Origin: Deltaproteobacteria bacterium
GTDB taxonomy: Bacteria > Myxococcota_A > Polyangia > Polyangiales > Polyangiaceae
Length of the DNA: 64,000 nt
NCBI GenBank assembly: GCA_016218915.1
Contig: JACRCQ010000061.1
Location: 104,051-168,050 of the forward strand
Reading direction: 5' to 3'
Below, piece after piece: positions 9,260 through 16,894 of the stretch. Position numbers and translations under genes: made by a program. Position 1 is the stretch's first letter. Every line of letters starts with the position of its first letter. A model generated the notes under the pieces. It was not told where the DNA came from. It ran no database searches and worked only from the letters and a program-made list of their open reading frames with translations.

Positions 9260-9454
9260 CCCCTCCTGCAATCCTGTCACCGAGGAGCGCCCGACGCGCG
9301 CTGTGCTGCGGTCGAAGGCGTCCGTCGGACGTGCTTGGTGCCATGCCCGCAGGCGCCGGGCTTAACTCCACGCTACCGCCGACCGTTATCTCACTTCGGT
9401 GTGTCTTGCCGGCAGGCAATGGCGAGCCAACGTGCCTAACACAGGGAGACCGCG

Positions 9455-10015
9455 ATGGTAGGTCTGATTCAGCAGCTGTTGTTCGACTTCGTAGCCAAGA
9501 ACTGGGGAGATGATGCGGTCAAGGAGGTGCGCAAGCGTGCGGGCGTGGCCGAAGACGTGAAGTACCGCATGGATCAGGCGTATTCCGACGACGAATGGCA
9601 GCGCCTGGTGGGCGCGGCGGTGGGGCTCAGTGGGCTGGACCCGGTGGAGGCGGAGACCGCGTTCGCCCGATTCTGCGGCGAGGAGCTGCACAAGCGGATG
9701 AGCGGCTTCTTCCAGGGGTGCACGTGTGCGCACGACCTGCTTCGACGCCAGCCGACGATTCACAACACGATGTCCGCGTCGGTTCGGGATGCCGCGACCC
9801 GTGATTCGATTGCCGCGAAGTTCCGCCTCGTCGACAGCGAGAGCTCCACGGTCATCCACTACAAGTCCCCCAATCGCCATTGCGTGCTCTACCGCGGGCT
9901 CGCGCACTGGGTCGCCGAGCACTTCGGCGAAAAGATCGAGATCCAGGAGCCTCGCTGCATGAAGCGCGGCGACGATGAATGTGAGATCCACGTCAAGTAC
10001 CTCGGCAAGGCCTAG
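9455..10015 (+). CDS. H-NOX-like (haem NO/O2-binding) protein
   Basis: A 186-residue protein matching the length and layout of the haem-NO-binding (H-NOX) family, in which a histidine binds haem and gas binding changes a partner protein. His103 (in PTIHNTM) lies where the proximal haem ligand sits; Y136-K-S138-P-N-R141 corresponds to the Y-x-S-x-R haem-propionate motif but with one extra residue before Arg. The C-terminal strand-rich part (AEHFGEKIEIQEPRCMKRGDDE) matches the family end and also resembles the related V4R fold. A V4R-type small-molecule sensor is the main alternative. The gene is 26 bases upstream of an RsbR-type gene, so the sensor and the STAS protein are probably made together. 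Ribosome-binding site AGGGAG before ATG. Confidence 0.7.
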   Translation: MVGLIQQLLFDFVAKNWGDDAVKEVRKRAGVAEDVKYRMDQAYSDDEWQRLVGAAVGLSGLDPVEAETAFARFCGEELHKRMSGFFQGCTCAHDLLRRQPTIHNTMSASVRDAATRDSIAAKFRLVDSESSTVIHYKSPNRHCVLYRGLAHWVAEHFGEKIEIQEPRCMKRGDDECEIHVKYLGKA

Positions 10016-10041
10016 CGTTCCCGGGGCCAACAGGTGAGACC

Positions 10042-10710
10042 ATGACGCAAAGCGATCCCGCGCTGGACATCAAGGCGATCGAGACCGAGGTGGATCGAAT
10101 CGCCGACCAGCTCGCTCAAGCAGTCGGGGGGGATTTCGACTTCACGGTCCATACCGACATCGACAATGGTGCCGTCCAGAAGCTCTGCATGATGAACAAC
10201 TTCCTGCTGGGCAGGATCCGCACCAGCCTCGAGGAGGTCAGGGCAAGCGACGAGCGCAACCAGACGCTCGCCCGACAGCTCGAGATCATCGAGCGGCAGC
10301 GCCAGGCGATCGACGAGCTGTCGACTCCGATTCTCCAGATATGGGACGACATCCTCGCTCTGCCCCTCATCGGCGTGGTCGACAGCCAGAGGAGCATGGA
10401 TGTCATGGAGCGTCTGCTGACGGAGATCGTCGCGCGGCAGGCGAGCTTCGTGATTCTCGACATCACCGGAGTGGATGTGGTGGATACGCGGACCGCCGAT
10501 CACTTCATCAAGGTGATCAAGGCGGCCGAGCTGCTGGGAACCAAGTGCATCCTGACCGGGATTCGCCCTGCGGTCGCGCAGACTCTCGTGGAGATCGGAG
10601 TGGACCTGTCGTCGGTCGTGACCCTCCGGAACATCCAGGAAGGGCTCAGGGAGTGCCTTCGCCAGCGCGACAAGATGAAGAGCGCATCCGCGCCCCGAAC
10701 CTCGACGTGA
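10042..10710 (+). CDS. rsbR: RsbR-like STAS-domain stressosome protein
   Basis: A 222-residue protein with a C-terminal STAS domain (about residues 105-212) of the RsbR type. ELSTPILQIWDDILALPLIG is the standard start of RsbR STAS domains. Two threonines, T149 in VVDT and T181 in VAQT, occupy the positions expected for phosphorylation by an RsbT kinase. The N-terminal 100 residues form a helical segment with a likely coiled coil (ERNQTLARQLEIIERQRQAI); this is too short and lacks landmarks for the globin-like domain of Bacillus RsbR, so sensing may be done in trans by the H-NOX-like protein encoded just upstream. It converges on the rsbS-rsbT-rsbX genes, with 14 bases between the stops. Cytoplasmic stressosome scaffold by family knowledge. 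Confidence 0.85.
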   Translation: MTQSDPALDIKAIETEVDRIADQLAQAVGGDFDFTVHTDIDNGAVQKLCMMNNFLLGRIRTSLEEVRASDERNQTLARQLEIIERQRQAIDELSTPILQIWDDILALPLIGVVDSQRSMDVMERLLTEIVARQASFVILDITGVDVVDTRTADHFIKVIKAAELLGTKCILTGIRPAVAQTLVEIGVDLSSVVTLRNIQEGLRECLRQRDKMKSASAPRTST

Positions 10711-10724
10711 CTCCGTCTGAATCC

Positions 10725-11225
10725 TCAAGGTGAAGCGATTCGCGAACGCGCGACGGCGCAGTGCTTGGTGGCTGTGACCCGCACGCCTGCGCCCGGGAGA
10801 TTCTCGATCAGAACCGAGTCCATCAGGCGCACCACCGCGCCCAGGCCGATTCCGAGGCCGGTACGCAGGGACGGCGGCAGCTCCACGACGCTCGGGTGAC
10901 CTGCGGAGAATCCGTCCTCCATGGCTGCGCTCGGATCCTGGATCCCGGGCCCCTGATCTTCGACCACCACCTCGATTCCCGCCCGGTCCCCGGGCAGGCG
11001 TCGCAGCACGAGCTTGCCCGAGCCAGCGTACTTGATCACGTTGGTGACGAGCTCGCTGACGGCGATGGCGACCTGCTTGGCAGACCGGTGGGACAGCCCG
11101 GCCGCCTCGGCAAACCGCGCGCTCTTCTGGCTGCACACCACTGCATCCGCCCGATCGCGAATCAGCCACTCCTCAGGCAGCTGCGGCGCGCTTGCACGGG
11201 CGCCGGAGCATCCATCTGGGCTCAT
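10725..11225 (-). CDS. RsbT-like anti-sigma-type ATP-binding kinase
   Basis: A 166-residue GHKL kinase of the RsbT/RsbW group. The N box SELVTNVIKYAG, the G1 box VEDQGPGI and the G2 box GLGIGLGAV are all visible in order. RsbT phosphorylates STAS proteins of the stressosome and, when released, turns on a downstream phosphatase. The ATG at 11225 overlaps the stop of the RsbX-like gene in an ATGA arrangement, fixing the start against a longer in-frame extension with atypical composition. It is the last gene of the four-gene minus-strand operon and is the second RsbT-like kinase in it. RsbW (a sigma-factor-binding kinase) is the alternative, but no sigma factor gene is nearby. Confidence 0.85.
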   Translation of the reverse strand: MSPDGCSGARASAPQLPEEWLIRDRADAVVCSQKSARFAEAAGLSHRSAKQVAIAVSELVTNVIKYAGSGKLVLRRLPGDRAGIEVVVEDQGPGIQDPSAAMEDGFSAGHPSVVELPPSLRTGLGIGLGAVVRLMDSVLIENLPGAGVRVTATKHCAVARSRIASP

Positions 11226-11779
11226 AGCCGGATTACCACGCAGCTCGCGTCGTCGTACGATCGCCCCAGACGCTCCAGAATCGCGGCGGCCATCGGCGCC
11301 GAGTCGAGCTCGGCGAAGTCCTCGACCTCGAACCGGCTGGAGATTCCGTCGGTGTGCGCTACGAGGATGTCCCCGGGGGTCAGCGAATAGTCGAAGTGCA
11401 GGATCTTGCGCACAGGACGACCGATGATTCCTGGTGTGCTGATGGGACGGATGGGGCTGGAGGACCTTGCGTGCAGATCGATGTTGCCCACGCCGCAATA
11501 GGAGAATTTTCCGGCGGCCACGTCGATCCGGAGCACGGCTGCAGCCAGGCCGCGCGAATGCACGAACTCGGTGGAGGCAGCGCTCATGATCCGATCGGGT
11601 CCCATCGAGGAATGGGCCCTCACGAAATGGCAGAAGGCTTGCGCAGGCTCTGCAGCACCTGCCCCGTGTCCGAGGCCGTCGGCGACCACGACGGTCGTCG
11701 GCTGCCCTTCCAGGACCAGGAGCGCATCCCCTGAAACAATCTGCCCCTCTGCGGGGCGCATGGCAGTGCCAATTCGCAC
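11222..11779 (-). CDS. rsbX: RsbX-like PP2C phosphatase
   Basis: A 185-residue PPM/PP2C-type serine phosphatase of the SpoIIE/RsbX group. It begins with the VSGDALLVLEG strand, followed by VVVADGLGHG (metal-binding Asp-Gly), HTDGISSRF and a final YDDASCVVIRL with the metal-binding Asp. RsbX removes phosphates from RsbR and RsbS, resetting the stressosome. The length equals that of classic RsbX, with no sensor domain. The start is GTG at 11779, two bases after the stop of the upstream kinase gene, with a GAGGT-like ribosome-binding site spanning that stop; an ATG six codons further in is possible. The end overlaps the next gene by four bases. Confidence 0.85.
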   Translation of the reverse strand: MRIGTAMRPAEGQIVSGDALLVLEGQPTTVVVADGLGHGAGAAEPAQAFCHFVRAHSSMGPDRIMSAASTEFVHSRGLAAAVLRIDVAAGKFSYCGVGNIDLHARSSSPIRPISTPGIIGRPVRKILHFDYSLTPGDILVAHTDGISSRFEVEDFAELDSAPMAAAILERLGRSYDDASCVVIRL

Positions 11780-11781
11780 GG

Positions 11782-12651
11782 CTACCTCAGGTACTTGCAG
11801 ACGCGCACCCGCGTGCCGCCTCCCGGGTTGGTCCAGATCTCGAACTCATCCATCATCTTCCGGGTACCCTTCAGGCCGATGCCGAGGCCGCGCTTCGATC
11901 GATAGGAATCGCTCATGACGTGATCGAGGTTGGGAATCCCTGGTCCCCGATCCTCTGCCAGCACTTCGAAGCCAGGCGTTTCCCCGAGCACTGCGGTCAT
12001 GGTGATCTCGCCCTGGCCGGCGTACTGAACGATGTTGCGCGCTAGCTCCGAGATGATCGTAGCCAGCTTGATCTGCACCGCGGACGAGAATCCCATCCGG
12101 TCGCACATCTCGCGCCCGCGGCCCCGTGCCACCACGATGTCGTTCTCGTCGCGGATCGGGACTACCATCTTGAATCGGCTGGACACGGCCGCAGGCTGGG
12201 GCGGCGCTCGCACGGCCGCGCTGCCGATCGCGACGGCCGACGCATACACGTCGGCTTTCGCCGCCGAGGCAACGGCTGAGCCGTTCCCCCCGTTCGAGCG
12301 GCTGGAGGAGGGTCCTCGGCGCTCCGCAGCCCTGACGTCGGACTTCGACGTGCTGATCGTTCGACCTGACGTCGAGCTCGGAGGCTCCACGGGTGGTGGG
12401 ACCGGCTGGGTCACACCTGAAATCACTCGTGCCACATCCTGCATGCACCGCCTCAATTGAGGTGGTGAATGGATGTACAGCTTCAGCCCGCGCTCGATCG
12501 CGGCCTGCAGGGCTGGCCCGTCGGCAGGACCCAGGCGCTCGAGGCTGAGCTTGGTGCGAGACAGCGACAACGTCAGGACGGCCCGAGCGAGGATCGGGTT
12601 GAGGTGCACCGACAGCGCCGCAACCATGGGCTCGTCGGCGGGCTGGGTCAT
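11782..12651 (-). CDS. rsbT: RsbT-like kinase with N-terminal extension
   Basis: A 289-residue protein whose C-terminal 135 residues are an RsbT-type ATP-binding domain: ISELARNIVQYAG (N box), LAEDRGPGIPNL (G1 box), RGLGIGLKGTRKMM (G2 box) and a NPGGGTRV end. The N-terminal 80 residues are a small helical domain (LARAVLTLSLSRTKLSLERLG), joined by a low-complexity Ser/Thr/Ala linker of about 70 residues. Standard RsbT has only the kinase domain, so the extension is unusual and may recruit the kinase to its complex. The ATG overlaps the rsbS stop as ATGA, so translation is coupled. Assigned as the main RsbT because of its position after rsbS. Confidence 0.85.
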   Translation of the reverse strand: MTQPADEPMVAALSVHLNPILARAVLTLSLSRTKLSLERLGPADGPALQAAIERGLKLYIHSPPQLRRCMQDVARVISGVTQPVPPPVEPPSSTSGRTISTSKSDVRAAERRGPSSSRSNGGNGSAVASAAKADVYASAVAIGSAAVRAPPQPAAVSSRFKMVVPIRDENDIVVARGRGREMCDRMGFSSAVQIKLATIISELARNIVQYAGQGEITMTAVLGETPGFEVLAEDRGPGIPNLDHVMSDSYRSKRGLGIGLKGTRKMMDEFEIWTNPGGGTRVRVCKYLR

Positions 12652-13049
12652 TCCTCCCTCCAGATCTCGGTCTCGGGGAGCACCCTGACGATGTTGGCGA
12701 ATTGCTCCAATGCACTTTCGAGGTTGAGCGCGGTGTCCACGCCACCCAATGAGATGTCCATCTCCACGAGGGTCATGGCGATCATCGGGTTGATGCCGGC
12801 AATCACGGTGCGGACGCCCATCAGGCGCGCAACCATCCCGATGTCCCTGAGCGACCGGGAGATGTAGCTGTCCATCACATCGATGCCGGAGACGTCGACG
12901 ATCAATCCTCGGGCAGCGACCCGCACGATCGCCGCGGTGATGTCGTCCTTGAGCTGCGAGACCAATCGATCGCTCAACGCAGTCTGGATCGGCACGAGGA
13001 GGAAGTCGTGCAAGGTGATGATCGGTATGCGCCCAGCGTCCAGCATCAT
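12648..13049 (-). CDS. rsbS: RsbS-like STAS stressosome protein
   Basis: A single STAS-domain protein of about 133 residues. It opens with RIPIITLHDFLLVPIQ, the hallmark of RsbS, and contains VSGIDVMDSYISRSLRDIG, in which the Ser after MD is the expected RsbT phosphorylation site. Starting at the tandem ATG (13049) puts this Ser at residue 61, close to Ser59 of Bacillus RsbS, which is why I prefer it; an ATG at 13139 would add 30 low-complexity residues. With RsbR it would build the stressosome core that holds RsbT. First gene of the operon; no clear ribosome-binding site before either start. Confidence 0.85.
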   Translation of the reverse strand: MMLDAGRIPIITLHDFLLVPIQTALSDRLVSQLKDDITAAIVRVAARGLIVDVSGIDVMDSYISRSLRDIGMVARLMGVRTVIAGINPMIAMTLVEMDISLGGVDTALNLESALEQFANIVRVLPETEIWREE

Positions 13050-13262
13050 GACAAGGGTCCGTCCTCGACCAGAATCGTCGCCCAGCGCCGTGTCACTCTG
13101 CGGAACCAGTGCACCGCCGCACCTGGGCCGGCTCGCCATGGTTCGGGCAGAATCGGCCGGATCTTGAGAGTCACCTCAGGACAACGGCCAGCCCGGTGCG
13201 CTGGTTAAGGTATCGGTCCGGATTTCCCGTGCGTGCGTGGTGGGCGCGGTCGTTTGACGCGA

Positions 13263-14819
13263 CTACTGCAGATAACCCGTGAGGTCGCCGCCGCCGATCT
13301 CGTAGAGCACGTCGCCGCCAGTCGCCCAGAAGTGATGCAGTGCGCCGTAGCCCATCCCCTCGACCACGGAGCCGGTTCCGTCAGCGTACTTGAACAGATT
13401 CTCCTGGATCCATCCGCCCTTGCTGTCGCGTCGGTACTGGCCGATGAAGTCCGAGGTCATGTCCGAGACGTACACGTATTGGACGCCGGTGGAGAACGAG
13501 ACGATGGCCTCCAGGCCATCCATGTGGCTCCCCGCAAGGTCCGGGTATTGGAACTCCGCCACCCATTGCTTGGCCGATGGGCAGTAGGAGTAGACCCGAC
13601 GCGCGCTCTCGTTCGAACCGTACCAGAGCCCATCTCCGGCACCGTAGCCCATGTGCGAAAGCGCGAGGGTCTTGGTGGGATGCACCACCACGTTCGTTGC
13701 CTTGGTGGCGAACAGATACTCGGTGATGTCGCCGTTGCGCACTGGACCGAGCGAGAAGATCCTGTCCGAGGCTGCGAGGATCTCGGACTTGTTCGCAGGG
13801 CCCATGGGGGCCTTGTCGTTGACCACGCCGTAGGTGGTCACGAAGGTCAGCACTCGCTTCTCGATCGGCCCGGTCTCGAGGGGGTTGTTCGGGTGCTGGT
13901 TGGCTTCGAGCTTCCCGTCGCCGTCGGAGTCCTGCAGCTCGACCTTGTAGACGTCGAGATAGCTCCCTCCCCGGTTCACGTAGAGAAGATCGCCTTCGGA
14001 GTCCACGTCGTAGCCGCCCTTGAACACGCCTGCGGATTGCTCGAACACCGCATACTGGTAGTACGTGCCAGTCGCTGCATTTGCCCCGGTCGTCGTGAGC
14101 GTCTTGCACGTCCCGGTGGCTGCATCGCACTTCTTGGCCGTGGCCGTGTCGCAGATCAGCGCGGGTGACATTGGAACCCAATGGGGAGGCGGGCCGACAT
14201 CGCACTTCATGACCTGGTTGCAGTCGCAGCTGAACTGACCTGCCTTGCAGCATTCCGCGCCTGCGGGCCCCCAGTCGCCGTTGGCGTCGCACACGCGCTC
14301 GTGATCGTTCTCGCACTTGGTCGTGCCAGGCACGCACGCGCAGCCTGGCGCGGTGTGATTGCCGTCGTTCACGATGCCGTTGCAGTCGTTGTCGAGCGCG
14401 TCCAGGCACGAATCCGGCTCCGGCACGACCTGTCCGGTGCAGGCTCCCCACGTCTTGCCGTCGGCTGCGCACGTGGCCTTGCCGCTCTTGCACGTGCCCA
14501 GCTTCTCGGTTCCCTGGGGTCCGGTGTAGCAATCGTGCTGCGTCCCAGGCGTACACGCGCTGCCCTGGCCTCCGCCCCCTCCAACGCCGCCGCCGTCGGG
14601 ATTGATGAGCGCTCCGCCTGCGCCGCCGTCCTTGCTTGCGCCCGATCCAGCGGAGCCACCCATGCCCCCATCCTGCTTGCCGGCGCTGCCTCCGGTTCCT
14701 CCATCCTTCGAGCCACCAGACCCGTTGACCGCCGTCGAGTCGCCTGACGAGCAGCCGGTCACCAGCAGGGCAAGAGCTACCGACCCTGCTCCCAGCAGGA
14801 AGGTGTGAGCGATGCGCAT
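13263..14819 (-). CDS. MopE-like lipoprotein with propeller-like domain
   Basis: A 518-residue lipoprotein. The ATG at 14819 gives a signal peptide with lipobox VTGC (Cys23), followed by a Gly/Ser/Lys/Asp linker of about 70 residues. A Cys-containing block with DSCLDALDNDCNGIVND is the putative metal-binding motif seen in MopE and many myxobacterial surface proteins. The C-terminal 280 residues contain repeated strands such as DSEGDLLYVNRGGSYLDVY and VYVSDMTSDFIGQYRR, which read like beta-propeller blades; this is an impression, not a family assignment. It is followed on the minus strand by the end of the stressosome operon but separated from it by 120 bases. Cell-surface location is likely; function unknown. 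Confidence 0.75.
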   Translation of the reverse strand: MRIAHTFLLGAGSVALALLVTGCSSGDSTAVNGSGGSKDGGTGGSAGKQDGGMGGSAGSGASKDGGAGGALINPDGGGVGGGGGQGSACTPGTQHDCYTGPQGTEKLGTCKSGKATCAADGKTWGACTGQVVPEPDSCLDALDNDCNGIVNDGNHTAPGCACVPGTTKCENDHERVCDANGDWGPAGAECCKAGQFSCDCNQVMKCDVGPPPHWVPMSPALICDTATAKKCDAATGTCKTLTTTGANAATGTYYQYAVFEQSAGVFKGGYDVDSEGDLLYVNRGGSYLDVYKVELQDSDGDGKLEANQHPNNPLETGPIEKRVLTFVTTYGVVNDKAPMGPANKSEILAASDRIFSLGPVRNGDITEYLFATKATNVVVHPTKTLALSHMGYGAGDGLWYGSNESARRVYSYCPSAKQWVAEFQYPDLAGSHMDGLEAIVSFSTGVQYVYVSDMTSDFIGQYRRDSKGGWIQENLFKYADGTGSVVEGMGYGALHHFWATGGDVLYEIGGGDLTGYLQ

Positions 14820-14858
14820 GGATCCATGGTCGGTCAACCCCGAGCCCAGGTCAACGGC

Positions 14859-16859
14859 TCAAAGCGAGACCGTCCACGTATCGAATTGCCGGGAGAACTC
14901 GGCGGGAAGCGTGAGCGCCCACACCGCTTCCTTCAGACACCCCTCGAGCTTTGCATCTGGAGGCTGCGCAGCAGCGTAGGAGACATCGACTACTTCGCGT
15001 GAGGTCGTCTCCAGCCGCACGGAGGCTCCCTTCCCTGCCCCGCCGCAGGTCTTCCATCCACGCTCGATCTCGGTATTCAGCCATGCCTGGTGATCGAAGC
15101 TGCTTGTCGCGCTCGCCGTTCCCATGCGGACTTGCGGCGCCATGGTCCGGTGGCTGCTCCCCAATCTGCCAGATCCTGCGCCATACTCGAGCCCTTCGGT
15201 CGAGGGTCGAACGCCGGGCTCGATCGCCAGGTAGCTGGTGACGGGCGACACGGCACGACCATGCCGCGCGAGGACCATCATCTCAGGTTCGGTCAATCCG
15301 CTTTGCAGGCGAGAGCCGAACGTGAGCGCAGCCCACCGCCGGGTCTCTTCGACGTCAGGCGCCAGCGTCAGACGAAAAGGGAAGGACCACAGCTCGCCAG
15401 AGACGTCGATGGCACGTACGTTCACAGGCGCGATTCGCAAATCCTCGAAGCCTTCCCCTTCGTCGAGCACCTGGGGTGCCGCCATCGCACCCTGGGCCAG
15501 CTCCGCCGCATCGACCTTGAATCGGTGCACGCGCTTGGGCCTGGCCCATTCCTCGAAGACCTGCCCGCGCGCTGCTGATGCGGCCGGGTCCGTGGCGCTA
15601 GACGCGGTCCACAGCAGCCCGCCAGTCACGCGAGGCACGCTTGCCCAGGGACCGGAGTCCTCGCGACGGAGCCCCTCGGATCCTGACCGGACCGTCGCGA
15701 TGTGCACCACAGCACCGCTGCGGGCGGCCAGCGGCTTCACCGCCTCCGCGGTCAAACCACTGCGCATGCGCAGATCGGAGATCGCAACGATTCGCCTGGG
15801 AGCGCCTGCTGGTGCCCTTGCGAGAATCGCGGCAGCTTGTGCGAATGCTTTGTCGAAGTGGCTGCCGTTGCGTCGCTCCACCTGCAGGGTCTCCAGACGC
15901 GTGCGCGCTTCGGCCACGGGAACGAAGTCTCCGAACAGCCTGTGCGGCTCGCGATCAAAGGTGATCACCTCCACAGCTGCGTCGTCGAAGCTCGCAAGAT
16001 AGGCCCGCGCCGCTGCGATCGAAGCTTCCAGGTCTGCGGGCTCGACAGAGCGTGATGCATCGATCAGCAGGACCAGCCTTGCTCCCTTGGGGACCTCGCC
16101 GAGCCTCGGCGCTGCTTGCACCCGGGTGTGCATCATCAATCGGCCTCTTGCGATTCGAAGCTCGGCGAGCGCGCCTGACACGCGCGGGACGTTCGTCGGA
16201 ACCAGCGACAGGCTCACCTCGCGATCCAGCGTCAGCCGAGTGCCAGGCAGCACGGGTCGCTCGTCGATTCGAAGTCCGTCTTCCGGGTGCTGGGCAAACA
16301 GGGATGCCTCTGCGGGCAGCTCTGCGGTGCCGGTTCTCTGAAGACGGATCTCGTACCTTCCGTGGCGGTAGCTGGTGGGAAGCGCGAGCGTGTACTCCAC
16401 GGTCTTGAGCCCGCCAGGAGGCACGGGGAAGACTTGCAGAGCGAGACGATTCTGGCTTCTCCAGGAAAGCAGCGCCGGATCCTTGGGATAGTATCCGCCC
16501 AGGCCGGTCAGCTCCTTGTACTTGCGAGCCGCCTCCTCGGCCTCCATCAGCTCCCCCTCGTACCAGACGTGATCGCCGTCGCGCTCGCCGAGCGATCGCA
16601 GACGCGTCGCGACTCCATTCCCAGGGGTCGTGATGGTGAACGTGGCTTGATCGTGCCGTGGCCCCGGATTTCGGACGGTCCGCTGCACCACCATCAGAGC
16701 TTGTCCGCGATCGATCCTGATCTCGATCGTGTGGGAGACCTCCTGCGTGGCGAACCTGGTGCCATGCACCGTGTCCGCAGCAGCGCTCTGCGCGAGCGCA
16801 GCTGTCACAAGGCTGACTCCGAAGGCACAGGACACCCAAGCTCTGGCTCGCCTGAACAT
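14859..16859 (-). CDS. VIT and VWA domain protein (downstream paralogue)
   Basis: A 666-residue exported protein. The ATG at 16859 starts a signal peptide ending at AAA|D (about residue 29); reading further upstream would run through the neighbouring gene. A VIT domain (about 35-165) contains the EGELMEAEEAARKYKELTG and GGYYPKDPALLSWR segments. A VWA domain (about 260-430) has the metal-ion site D267-A-S-R-S. A C-terminal region of about 90 residues with WLNTEIERGWKTCGGAG and a paired Cys is shared with the paralogue. VIT-VWA proteins resemble inter-alpha-trypsin heavy chains and are thought to mediate protein interactions outside the cell. It follows its paralogue by 35 bases and is probably cotranscribed. 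Confidence 0.85.
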   Translation of the reverse strand: MFRRARAWVSCAFGVSLVTAALAQSAAADTVHGTRFATQEVSHTIEIRIDRGQALMVVQRTVRNPGPRHDQATFTITTPGNGVATRLRSLGERDGDHVWYEGELMEAEEAARKYKELTGLGGYYPKDPALLSWRSQNRLALQVFPVPPGGLKTVEYTLALPTSYRHGRYEIRLQRTGTAELPAEASLFAQHPEDGLRIDERPVLPGTRLTLDREVSLSLVPTNVPRVSGALAELRIARGRLMMHTRVQAAPRLGEVPKGARLVLLIDASRSVEPADLEASIAAARAYLASFDDAAVEVITFDREPHRLFGDFVPVAEARTRLETLQVERRNGSHFDKAFAQAAAILARAPAGAPRRIVAISDLRMRSGLTAEAVKPLAARSGAVVHIATVRSGSEGLRREDSGPWASVPRVTGGLLWTASSATDPAASAARGQVFEEWARPKRVHRFKVDAAELAQGAMAAPQVLDEGEGFEDLRIAPVNVRAIDVSGELWSFPFRLTLAPDVEETRRWAALTFGSRLQSGLTEPEMMVLARHGRAVSPVTSYLAIEPGVRPSTEGLEYGAGSGRLGSSHRTMAPQVRMGTASATSSFDHQAWLNTEIERGWKTCGGAGKGASVRLETTSREVVDVSYAAAQPPDAKLEGCLKEAVWALTLPAEFSRQFDTWTVSL

Positions 16860-16894
16860 GGCTTGATGACACCTTGGGAACGGGAAGGTTCCGG

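Noticed and set aside
10042..10710. Globin-type RsbR
   Set aside because: The N-terminus of about 100 residues is too short and coiled-coil-like, without globin landmarks.
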